Below, one piece after another: positions 19,892 through 28,084 of a DNA stretch of 28,084 bases. Position numbers and translations under genes: made by a program. Location: NCBI GenBank assembly GCA_002286855.1, contig NRSV01000153.1:1-28084 (forward strand). The letters are read 5' to 3'. Each line of letters begins with the position of its first letter. Position 1 is the stretch's first letter. This stretch comes from Bipolaris cookei. Its lineage: Eukaryota; Ascomycota; Dothideomycetes; Pleosporales; Pleosporaceae. Below the pieces are notes generated by a model. It did not search any database, had not been told where the DNA came from, and worked only from the letters and a program-made list of their open reading frames with translations.

Positions 19892-20297
19892 TCAACAGAA
19901 CTGACACCTATTCACACCCCAAATGCCCGTGCTAAAGCTAACGCATTTTCCTGTCGCTAAAGAGACTTTGTTTCCGTAGTCCGAGTCTCCGCAAATCCAG
20001 TACAGTCCGCAGCTCTGCGTGCAAGACCACAGATCACCGTTAACCCAAAGAGCAGAGAAGCCGCCGGCAGGGCCACTGGTGAGTGTAGTCAGCATAAAGA
20101 TGTTGAATGCGAGTTAGAAGTAGCGCCATTCTCGGAAGAAAGGCAAGTCGGGTTGCTTACCCTGTGATTTGGCCAATGCCAGGGTGAGCTTCGCCAATGT
20201 AGTTCTGGCAGTTTCGGTCTAAGTAAAAGTTGATTTGGCCAGCAGCAGCTAAACCAATGGCCGTAGTTGCGACAAGGAAGACATTTTTGAAATGAAT
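19892..20297 (-). pseudogene. Small secreted cysteine-rich protein gene without an ATG start
   Basis: Two exons, 20297-20161 and 20075-19892, with an 85-nt intron (GTAAGC, branch GCTGAC, CAG), give 106 codons. The first exon encodes a clear signal peptide (HFKNVFLVATTAIGLAAAG) followed by INFYLDRNCQNYIGEAHPG. The second has a Gly/Trp/Ser-rich body with six Cys (WSCTQSCGLYWICG ... GKC ... NRCQFC), giving seven Cys in the mature protein. The codon where ATG is expected is ATT (20297-20295), and the frame has a stop four codons further upstream. A TATA-like tataaaa lies about 70-80 bases upstream. Element G is inserted just beyond that. The gene is probably silenced, unless a near-cognate start works. 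The look is that of fungal apoplastic small secreted proteins; no function is assigned. Confidence 0.7.
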
Positions 20298-20363
20298 TCT
20301 AGAAGAGGCTTATTGTTATGCTTGGTGCAGCCGTTGTTGGATGTAAATTATCGAGCGCGATAT

Positions 20364-20385
20364 ACTGAACTTTTATATTTTATCT
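20364..20385 (-). promoter_or_regulatory. TATA-like core promoter of the small secreted gene
   Basis: On the minus strand it reads aagataaaatataaaag, about 70-80 bases before the expected start codon. Element G begins within 10 bases upstream of it, so distal promoter sequences, if any, now lie beyond 22484. Confidence 0.4.
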
Positions 20386-20392
20386 TAAACTA

Positions 20393-22482
20393 CAGTAGAG
20401 GTTCGCGTAACGCCCGGGTTCGCGCAACGCCCCACCCACAACACAACAGCTTCATGAGTATTGCAGCTGTAACGCCTCAAAAAATCGTGATATAATTGCG
20501 CAAAAGTAGATTTATACTATATAATAGCCTGCGAAGACTTTGCGCTAGTCTAAATCTTTTTTTGGGCGGCGGATTGTACGCGTTCTGGTGGTTTTGGGTG
20601 GAACTGGCTGTGCAACTACCCGGGCTCCCACAGAAGCTGTACCACCCACAACACGTTTCTGACGCTTTGCAGCTGGCTTGTGAGCTGTTGAAGCCTTGCG
20701 CTTACCCTTTTGGGATAATTTTATAAGCTTTTTGGTGTTGTTGATGAGCTGCTGGTGTTGTTTCTTGGCCTGCTTTGCAGCGTCATCTTTTCTCTTCTCC
20801 TCCGCCCGTTTCTCCCGCTCTACACGCCTCACAGCTTTGAGTTGAAGATCACAATCGCGAGCTGCCTTCTTGATCTCGGCTTGCTTGGCTTTTTGAAGCT
20901 TTTCAAGCTCGGCTTGTTGTTGTTGTGAAGCCCGACGATCGCGAGCTCGTTGTACACTCCTGGGCGACCACAATTTGGCTCCCCCATGGTAAACCTCGTC
21001 CTCATCAAGCTGGAGGGTGTAGCTCTGCTTTGGTCGCCTCTCCTTGATGGCCAGGGACCGCTTGAGGCCCCGGATTTCACCGTGGAGGAGTTGATTTTGA
21101 GCTGCAATGTGGTGTAAACTTCGTTGAAGCTTCTTGACGTCTTTACTGCTCTGATCCTTCACCTCACGGCGTACAATTGACTTGAGCTTGAGCCAATCCT
21201 CACCGGAGAGGACTGACTGACTGCTGTCAGAATCTGAAGCCTCCTTGGCAAACTTCTTGAGTACAGCGTCTGGGTTGGGTGGGTATATACCCGTGGCTTC
21301 AAAAGACCTCTTGATGAGTGGAGGTTTGAATACGCTGTTCCAGGAGCTCCAGAAGAGCGGGAAGAAGTCTCCTTTGGTCAAATTGAGTAACCCCTGACTG
21401 TCCTGGAGGTATCCGGACAGCTCATTTGAGTAAGCTTGTGCAAGGGGTTTGAACATCACCACATCAAGTGGCTGAAGCGTATGGGTAGCGTGAGGCGGAA
21501 ATACAAACAACAGGATCTTGTGTTCGTGGCAAAACTCAATAAACTCCATGGTTACATGGGATCCGTGGCCGTCAAGGAGTAGTAATCGATACCCAGTCAA
21601 AGCGTGTCGTCTAGTCTCCCGTTCGAACACCCCTTTGAGCCAAGCTAACCCAATATCGTTGTTGCTCCAGCCGGAGGGAGATGAGGTTACAAAGACTGAG
21701 TGCTCCCCTGCTTGTATAGCTTCAACCCAGCTTGATTGAACAGCTCCGTTGGCTCCCTGGAAGATGAGTGTAGGACTTAGAGGTTTGCCATCCGAACAAA
21801 TACAAGCCACCACTGTTATCCACTCGCTGTTGCCGTCTTCAAGTACTTGCCTTTTCCCCTTTTGCTCCCAAAGCGTCTTATTGAATATACGCTTTGTTCC
21901 CCCAACCCGGCCGAGTTGAAACCCCTTTTCGTCCATATTGAATATATGGAGCGGCTGTATATCGTACTCCTCCATCTTTTCAAGGAGAAGCTTGAAATAC
22001 AAGTTGTATTTGGCTCCGGAATCAGCTTTAGTCCGTTCCTTGGTCATGCCTTTGGTGTAGCGTGAGATGAGATACTTGGGATGGCGGTGGATAAACCGGG
22101 TAACCCAGCTTCTGGAGACCGGTTTGCCAGCCAGCTGGCTGGCAAACTGTTGTATCATTACTCTTGAAGGAGGCAAACTTCGCTCATGAAGCGTTTTGAT
22201 ATATTGTACAAGCTCAGCTTCGTGTTCTGGGTGGAGTACTTGGTGCGCAGCGTTGCGGGTTGTTGAAAGCCCTTGGTGCCTTCGAGCCAGCGTGCTACGC
22301 TCAACACCGTACTTGGCAGCAACTTTGCCGTACGAGAAATCATCTCCTGGTTCGCGCGATTCGATTTCTTCAATCGCTTTTTGAATCGGATCCATATTAG
22401 TGGAGTTGTGTGGTGTTGAAGTTTTGTTGTTGGGGTGAGGTGGGGCGTTGCGCGAACCCGGGCGTTACGCGAATCTCTACTG
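20393..22482 (-). mobile_element. Pogo-like element G, complete with intact transposase
   Basis: A 2,090-bp element flanked by TA (20391-20392, 22483-22484). The ends are CAGTAGAGGTTCGCG and the inverse. The TIR of about 48 bp holds the 17-base word ggttcgcgtaacgcccg nearly twice in tandem, and the two TIRs differ by only a base or two. With an open transposase gene it may still be mobile. Confidence 0.95.
20545..22395 (-). CDS. Pogo/Fot1-like DDE_1 transposase, intact (616 aa)
   Basis: It starts MDPIQKAIEEIESREPGDD at 22395. Residues about 15-42 form a psq-type helix-turn-helix (KVAAKYGVERSTLARRHQG), and 55-115 a CENP-B-type DNA-binding domain (LPPSRVMIQQFASQLAG). The DDE_1 catalytic domain spans roughly 150-370 with Asp155 (FNMDEKGF), Asp275 (LLLLDGHGSH) and Asp311 (TLQPLDVVMF), a DD35D spacing. 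Residues 415-450 and 480-550 are predicted coiled coils, the latter rich in Lys, Arg and Gln, followed by a basic tail (KRKAS...AKRQKRVV). It would cut and paste its own element at TA sites by binding the TIR. No stop or frameshift; it is the only full undamaged transposase in the window. The related copy A is broken. Confidence 0.95.
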   Translation of the reverse strand: MDPIQKAIEEIESREPGDDFSYGKVAAKYGVERSTLARRHQGLSTTRNAAHQVLHPEHEAELVQYIKTLHERSLPPSRVMIQQFASQLAGKPVSRSWVTRFIHRHPKYLISRYTKGMTKERTKADSGAKYNLYFKLLLEKMEEYDIQPLHIFNMDEKGFQLGRVGGTKRIFNKTLWEQKGKRQVLEDGNSEWITVVACICSDGKPLSPTLIFQGANGAVQSSWVEAIQAGEHSVFVTSSPSGWSNNDIGLAWLKGVFERETRRHALTGYRLLLLDGHGSHVTMEFIEFCHEHKILLFVFPPHATHTLQPLDVVMFKPLAQAYSNELSGYLQDSQGLLNLTKGDFFPLFWSSWNSVFKPPLIKRSFEATGIYPPNPDAVLKKFAKEASDSDSSQSVLSGEDWLKLKSIVRREVKDQSSKDVKKLQRSLHHIAAQNQLLHGEIRGLKRSLAIKERRPKQSYTLQLDEDEVYHGGAKLWSPRSVQRARDRRASQQQQAELEKLQKAKQAEIKKAARDCDLQLKAVRRVEREKRAEEKRKDDAAKQAKKQHQQLINNTKKLIKLSQKGKRKASTAHKPAAKRQKRVVGGTASVGARVVAQPVPPKTTRTRTIRRPKKDLD

Positions 22483-22577
22483 TAGTGGCTGTAAGAACAT
22501 TCAGATCAGCACTAAGCCTGACTTCCAGGTTCAGCACTACCCTCTTCCCAAAGTAGGCTGATTAATATCACATAACA

Positions 22578-24161
22578 ACGTGCGGGATCAGTCATCCGGC
22601 CACCTCACCAAGCCTGACGCGACGCGACGCATAGTAGATCCACAACAACGCAATAAAATCAGATAATAAGTAGAAACACAATTTTTTATCTAGCTTACAT
22701 GAAGTCTGAGTATGTCCTTGAACGTGGCACTTCGTGCACGTCGGCAGCGCGCGCTTTCGTCGCTGATTGCATCGCAATCTGACAGCCTTTAATAACTTGG
22801 CGGAGAAGCTGGCTTGTTGGACTCTGAGATTCTCGATGGAGCCGGTCTTGAAGACATTTTGCCTGCTGCTGAAGCTGAGCTATGGTACGTGGTGTCTCTG
22901 CTTGCCATATATCATTATCATCTACAGTTGTTTGGGGTGGAGATGGCATCTGAACATAAAGGGATAAGTCCTGTCGCCCGAAAGCCTGCCTATATGCTCT
23001 GCTGCGTGAATACTGTCGGCCGGATCCGCGTATAGACTGTGAGAATGTCTGTCTTATCAACGTGGTGAACGCCTTGGTGGGCGAGCTCCTCAACCTCACG
23101 TCCATACGCGCACTTGAGAGGAGAGAAACAGCTTACATCGAGTGGCTGGAGAAGATAAGACGTGTGAGGCGGCATGAAAATGGTAATAATCTTGTTCTCG
23201 GCACAGTACTGGTCGAACTCTGGCGTAGTGTGACTGCTATGGCCGTCTAGAATAAGAAGCCGATAGAGTCCAGCTGTACAAGCCGCTGTATGCTGGTTGA
23301 AGTACTTCACCTACTCTACATCAAGCTCATTTGTCGTCCAGCCATTATCTGAGACGCCGACAGTCCAGTCTAATGAGAGGTTGCGATACCAACTGTCCTG
23401 GTGGACCTTACCACACAGGATCACAAATGGTGGAAGATACCAGCCAGGCGCGTTAACGCACTTAATTGCTGTCACCCACTCGCAATTGCCTGGCTGTATG
23501 ACGAGTGCCCGACCAGCTCTTTCAGAGCTTGTGAATACCTTATACGTACTAGCCACACCCATCGTGAACCCAGTCTGATCAAAGTTGTAGATATTCTGGT
23601 CAAGAACGCCGTACGTCTGGCGTGTCTCCTCTACTAGCTTAAACCATGCTGTGATTATAGCAGGGTCTTCATACTGGGCGCGCTGAATATTGAATCTCTT
23701 AGTCCACTTTTTCTGAAGCTCAGGCTAGCCTTGGATAAAGCGTGACACCCATTTCTTGCCAATAGGTTGTGGAGGTGGATCTTGGCCACGCGCGGCAAGC
23801 AGAACGTCTGCCATTCGTCGTACATCAATGATATGGGGTGGGTAACCACATCGGTCTAGGTGAAGGATTCACTGTACAAGCGAATACTCTTTAGTAGGTA
23901 ATAGCTTTCTCTTCTCAGCATTAGCAAAAGCTTGGGGCTGGCTACCTTGAAGGCGGTCGTAGAGTGTTGAACGAAGGATATCAAATAGTTGTACAGCTTT
24001 ACGTTGGCTATGTATTTGATGTTTTTCAATTGATTGGGATGCAAGACAAAGTCTACCTTGTCTTTGAGGCGATACAGAGCGTTTTTGTCTCGACATGGTA
24101 GTTGTGGTGTAGAGAGCCGCGTCAGGGGAGGTGGGGCGGCCAGCTTACTGATCCCGCCCGT
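22578..24161 (-). mobile_element. Pogo-like element H, decayed
   Basis: The left end is ACGTGCGGGATCAGT and the right end is the inverse of ACGGGCGGGATCAGT, followed by TA (24162-24163). The left flank reads CA where TA is expected. The TIR is about 46 bp with roughly ten mismatches, many of them transitions, so this copy is old. It belongs with E3 and the edge family by its ACG termini and zinc-knuckle protein. Only 93 bp separate it from G. Confidence 0.85.
22592..24096 (-). pseudogene. Transposase pseudogene of element H, CCHC tail
   Basis: ATG at 24096 begins MSRQKRSVSPQRQGRL. Frameshifts and stops break the gene (a stop near 23856 and one ahead of 'VKYFNQHTAAC' near 23311). Visible pieces are catalytic Asp in YNFDQTGFTMG (the usual Glu after Asp is Gln), second Asp in LILDGHSSHT, third in LQPLDVSCFS, and a zinc knuckle C-TK-C-HVQG-H-TQTS-C near 22700. 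The reading frame then runs into the TIR, so the original stop may be lost. Similar in order to E3. Confidence 0.85.
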
Positions 24162-24163
24162 TA

Positions 24164-27083
24164 GTAGAAAGGATCTCTCTCTTAGTAATAACGATAAAGT
24201 AGTTAAGTGTCCGAACCTAAATCAGGCACTGAGGGAGTGATCGCGTGACTTCAGTTCCCCACAGATATACCTGTGCACAGACCCAGGAGTAGATCAACCT
24301 TTTTTCCTTTGAACGTAGAACAGAGATAGTAACGAACCATAGTTACTTGCCACCCCCACTTACCCGCACGCTGTGTACACCGTGCAACATAGACGGTGTC
24401 GTTAATTATGAGGGATCGTTAATAAACTTGATTCAATAGGAGCTTTCAAGGCGGCAATGAATCATACCGAGAAACCACTCACACCTGATCACCCTTGGTG
24501 AGACAGCACAAAGAAGATACGTTGAGAAAATAACGAGATTGCAATTACGTCTAGTGTACGATTGCTGTCTTAATTGAGTGATATTTATGTTCACAATTAT
24601 ATAAAATGTAATTGAGTGCATTACACCAGTATCGCATCTATCTCAATCTATTTACAGAGTAAATGGTTTTATTAAGGTTTCATGTGGTTTTGCTACTATG
24701 TAATATCGCCCTTAGTAGGGCGTTGGCACGGCAAAGGCCTTAATCGAGTCAAACAACTGCAGTTGCATAAAACGGGAAGAAGAAGACTTGACTGATTCGA
24801 CTAGCTACTGGGCTATCGACATAGCTTTATACTCAGCAGTTGCAGCCTTGCCTGCTACTGCTGAAATGTGTTCCCCTGCTGAGACGCGTATGCCCGTAGC
24901 ATGACTAAGGTAAGACTGGTGTCGTCAGCTCGACTCCAATATATGTCCCAACATAGGGCTTGTATGGCGTTCTTACCCAGCCGCTTCATATTTCTCTGAT
25001 TCTTCGTAGTGTTGTTTCGTCGCACCCAAGTGCATTATTTTATGCCATCCTTTGCTAATAAAAAATTGCATTATAGGAGCCTCTATCGACTTTCCTCAAG
25101 AGCTCTCTGTAGCCTGAATATACCTCGGTTGAACTGTAACTCTTCGCAACGAGAATCAATCAAATGGTATAGAGTCTACATTTCTATTTAGGAAGAAAAC
25201 TTGTAGCTCTGTTATGAGCCTACCTCAAGTACTATCAAGACGCACTCAGCGATGCTTTTTGAATTTGTAAGATATGATTTATTAAACAGAGTCGGTAAGA
25301 AATATATTTTACATAAAAGAGCTATATTCGAGATGTTTTCCTCTCTGGAGGGATCGCGTCAACGACTGGATGTCGACTTCTGACTCTTTGCAGCCCTTTC
25401 ATTATTGGTTTTGTTTGTAGAATCTCGTCTTTTTTCCACCCACGATGGGCTTTTCTGGCCTTTGTTCGTATTAGGTTTTTTGTGCTTGGACGTGAAATCA
25501 ACTCTTTTCTGTTGCAACGATGTGCTTTTTCTATGTTGAGGAGACATCTGTAATCCTATTAGAACTAAAAGCGGCGTGAAATATCTTGAGTATCTGTATT
25601 CTAAGATTTGGGGAAAATGTTTGTTATTTTCAGGATTGTAGACAGCAATATAACTCCTTCGCAGCTATACACGACCATAGATATATAGCATGCTCGTTAA
25701 GCTAGCTACGTAGGTGCCAAGTCTTCCAGCGAAGTAAAAAGAGCCTAGTGTATTGCCTAGTAACGCAAGAGAGCGAAAACTCTAGCTTAATAGAATTATC
25801 GTTGGCTAAGTAGTACAATAAGCTGCAAGTATATCTAAAAGTAGATAAATTTACAACTATTCGCTGTCTTTACTATCTATGACATAGAAGGCTAGCGGTC
25901 CTGCCTAAGCTATATCGACAGTATAAAGAACTGACATCAACACTGACAGAATACTGCTAGTCCGCTTCCAGCCTTTACATACGACTCGCAAGTAGCGCGC
26001 TTAGTTATTGCACTACTCTTTGGGCCTGCACTACAGCGCCACAATATAGTTTGTAGTAGTACGTGACTCGGGATAAACTCTTTATATATACTCACTATTA
26101 GAATTAGGTCCTTTAGTAGTATGACTACTATAGGTAACTAAGTCGGAGTTGCAAGATGGGTAGTTCTAACGTCTACTATTCGGCATATCCGCTGTGTTGT
26201 TGTATATCTACTATGCGTACACGGCAACGTGTATTGTGTGCACACGCGCAGCACTGGCCACCGCATGGCGCCATTCTCTCGCCTAGGCTCTGAACTTTCT
26301 TCTACCAATCTGGACTGGACTCGCATATTCTCAACACTTACATAGTTTAACAGATTCTTAGATATATATGCACAAGACCTCTAGCACATCCGAGGCTGGT
26401 CAAGCTGGGGTTGCCATACACGTTAGCAGCGAATTGTGGTATTGCTAATCATGCAAGAGTTGTATTGCGAAGAGATAGAGCGTAGGGGATGTTTGAGGAT
26501 CAAATTCTCTGTCCCGAGGTCCTGTACGCTCCTCAGCTGTGGTTGCATTTGTTGTGGTAGAGAGTATGGCTGGCATGCCGGCACGCAGGGTTTGTGTAGA
26601 ACCAAGAAAGAGATAGTATCATGGCTGTCTAAAATAATTGTGTGGAGATACTCGTTTATATAGACAAGGGGAAGAGAGGACCGTTTGTATAGTGAGTTGC
26701 GCAATAGTCACGTGATAGGACTCTCAATCCAACAGTTTTCCGCCACACGTGGAGGGATAGTAAGTAATTAAGCTAAGATGATTGACCATTGTATCTCTAC
26801 AAAGAAGACTGCCTGCTTGTACCGAGCCTTTCTCCCTCTACTCCTCGCCTTCTTCACTCATCGAATTCATCCATCGCACCACCGCTACTGCTCTCCTATT
26901 TCCTGCAAGAATAATAAAAGAAGCACCTAGTGCTCCCGAAATACCGCTCTTGAATCGCTACGTCCAGTGAATTGGAAAGATCGTTGTAGCATACCGGTTT
27001 TCCAGGCCCCTTCCCAGTTTAACCCATTACTCCTGGTTGTTTTCATTGATCAAAGATGTTCGCCAATTAGATACCCGGGGCAT
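24164..27083. other. Gene-poor, AT-rich stretch, nothing firmly recognised
   Basis: About 2.9 kb without a gene I can support. TpA-rich parts (25600-26130) may be old RIP-affected sequence. A 62-codon minus-strand frame at 25359-25547 starts with ATG and is rich in Lys, Ser, Asn and Arg (QKRVDFTSKHKKPNTNKG), with no known motif. On the minus strand near 24760-24900 a frame reads GKAATAEYKAMSIA before a stop, faintly like a retrotransposon RNase H end, but too weak to call. Confidence 0.35.
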
Positions 27084-27374
27084 TCAGTTCACACAAAATA
27101 TTGGTTTGATGATCTGCTTCATATTGTTGTTTTTGTTGTTTTTGTTTGATTTCCCAAGATGCTGATTCAAACGTGGTGCGGTGTGTAGTTGGGGGGTGTT
27201 GGGGGCGATGGCCTTGTTTCGGCGGGTTTGTATCTCATCATGTGGGTTTTGCGGAGCTTTGACGGGTATTCCTGGGGTCGTGCGCTGGGGGTTGAGATGA
27301 GGAGAAAAGTTGGGATTGAGGGTTGAGGTTTTTCTATGTGGAGAATGGAGGAGGGAGTGGGGCTGCTCATTCAT
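27084..27374 (-). CDS. Hypothetical Pro/Asn-rich short protein (96 codons)
   Basis: An ATG in good context (ccaccATGA) at 27374 opens a 96-codon frame rich in Pro, His, Asn and Thr, ending with an Asn/Lys run (SNKNNKNNN). The strand is strongly skewed in base composition (G/T on plus). No domain is recognised. It could be a real short gene, an exon, or chance in skewed DNA. Confidence 0.2.
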   Translation of the reverse strand: MNEQPHSLLHSPHRKTSTLNPNFSPHLNPQRTTPGIPVKAPQNPHDEIQTRRNKAIAPNTPQLHTAPRLNQHLGKSNKNNKNNNMKQIIKPIFCVN

Positions 27375-27547
27375 GGTGGTTTTGGTGGTGTGGGGTTTCT
27401 TGCTATCTGTGCTGGAACCTTGCAGGCTGTGGGAACCTCATAATAGCTGTTTAGGGTGTTGCGTAGTCTTATTGCCATTTTTGCTGTTAGAGTGGCATAT
27501 ATTTGGACTTCGAATTGGTAATGTAATGGACTGTTGCTTTAAGTATA

Positions 27548-27610
27548 ACGTAAAGCACCACCGAGCCGGACACACCACCGAGCCGGACACTTTTTCTTGG
27601 CATCGCGAAC
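27548..27610. repeat. 5' TIR of the edge family
   Basis: The inverse of 527-589. It contains accaccgagccggacac twice in tandem. Confidence 0.9.
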
Positions 27611-27627
27611 ATCACTTGCAAAGTAAC

Positions 27628-28084
27628 ATGTCCCAACTACGTAAAGATACATTAACTCAGAGAGAAGGCAAAATTACTCTTGCTATTCAGGCCTATCGTA
27701 CGGGCCAGTTTAAGAGCATTCGACGCGCTGCTGCTGTCTACAACGTTCCTTTTCAGCGGCTTTCTGATCGGCTTAACAAAATCACTTTTCGACCCCAGAT
27801 ATCTCCAAACTGCCGCAAACTAACTATAATTGAAGAGCAAACAATTGTACGATATATTCTTGATCTAGACTCACGAGGATTTGCTCCCCGACTGTGTGAG
27901 GTAGCGGATATGGCAGAGAAACTACTGCGCGTACGAGATGGCCAACCTTTAGGCAAGAACTGGGCAGAGCGATTTGTATCGCGTTCGGACGAGCTTAAAA
28001 CAGCTTTCAATCGAGCAAAGGACCGCCAGAGAATACAGCAGGAAGATCCAGAGGTTATTAACGCGTGGTTTGAGCTTGTACGAT
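27628..28084 (+). CDS. Pogo/Fot1-like transposase, N-terminal part (cut by window end)
   Basis: ATG at 27628 follows the TIR by 17 bases and begins MSQLRKDTLTQREGK. The frame is open to the last base (152 codons). It has the psq-type helix-turn-helix (RRAAAVYNVPFQRLSDRL) and the CENP-B-type domain (IVRYILDLDSRGFAPRL, then LGKNWAERFVSR), closely following the layout of the E3 protein. The catalytic domain lies outside. No damage. Its missing C-terminus would resemble the piece at 3-506. Confidence 0.88.
   Translation, partial: MSQLRKDTLTQREGKITLAIQAYRTGQFKSIRRAAAVYNVPFQRLSDRLNKITFRPQISPNCRKLTIIEEQTIVRYILDLDSRGFAPRLCEVADMAEKLLRVRDGQPLGKNWAERFVSRSDELKTAFNRAKDRQRIQQEDPEVINAWFELVR

Larger units (their letters stand above)
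27548..28084 (+). mobile_element. Pogo-like element, edge family, 5' end
   Basis: It begins ACGTAAAGCACCACC after TA (27546-27547). Its first 63 bases are the inverse of 527-589 with one mismatch, including the double 17-base word. The rest of the element lies beyond the window. The family appears young and undecayed. Confidence 0.88.

Noticed and set aside
24760..25180. Possible copia-type relic: GKAATAEYKAMSIA on the minus strand and a primer-site-like tggtatagagtc at about 25164
   Set aside because: The two signals point in opposite orientations, the protein match is short and interrupted by a stop, and no LTR pair is visible.
1..28084. CRISPR array, prophage or bacterial operon
   Set aside because: No regularly spaced repeats of that kind; introns, DDE_1 transposases and gene spacing are fungal.
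1..28084. Giant cargo-carrying element (Starship type)
   Set aside because: No tyrosine-recombinase captain gene is visible; the edge elements are ordinary pogo-like copies.

Overview
The window reads as nuclear DNA of a filamentous ascomycete. Protein genes carry short introns (45-85 nt) with GTAAGT/GTATGT-type donors and TACTAAC-like branch sites. Pogo/Fot1-type DNA transposons dominate, and most copies show decay that looks like repeat-induced point mutation (RIP). A plant-associated Dothideomycete (Pleosporales) would fit, but that placement is inference. The sequence is an accessory, transposon-rich compartment with a few host genes between nested elements.

Layout. 1-589 is the 3' end of a pogo-like element, and 27548-28084 is the 5' end of another copy of the same family in the same orientation. 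1234-7317 is one pogo-like element (E3) with a second (A, 1264-3354) inserted in its left terminal inverted repeat (TIR) and a third (E2, about 3420-5531) inserted just before its start codon. 7757-11463 holds a divergent gene pair: a class V (PLP) aminotransferase-like enzyme (-) and a major facilitator transporter (+). 11759-15355 is a small cysteine-rich reading frame split by element F (11844-15157), whose own right TIR is split by element D (13606-15145, containing a 416-base N gap). 16639-17423 is a ubiquitin C-terminal hydrolase. 17820-19451 is a cytochrome P450 pseudogene. 19892-20297 is a small secreted cysteine-rich protein gene without an ATG. Element G (20393-22482, intact transposase) sits about 95 bp upstream of that gene, followed by a decayed element H (22578-24161). 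24164-27545 shows no gene I can recognise.

The seven or eight transposons form at least two groups. E3, H and the edge family end in ACG and their transposases end in a CCHC zinc knuckle. A, E2, D and G have lysine/arginine-rich coiled-coil tails and different termini. F stands apart. Across almost all of them the TIR contains two copies of a short word repeated at a 17-bp period, although the word itself differs completely between families. This is the most interesting structural signal in the window.

The aminotransferase, transporter and P450 could be remnants of a small metabolite or resistance cluster. The P450 is dead twice over (in-frame stop and loss of the heme cysteine), so any such pathway is probably broken here. 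Two small cysteine-rich genes have both been damaged, one by transposon insertion and one by loss of its start codon.
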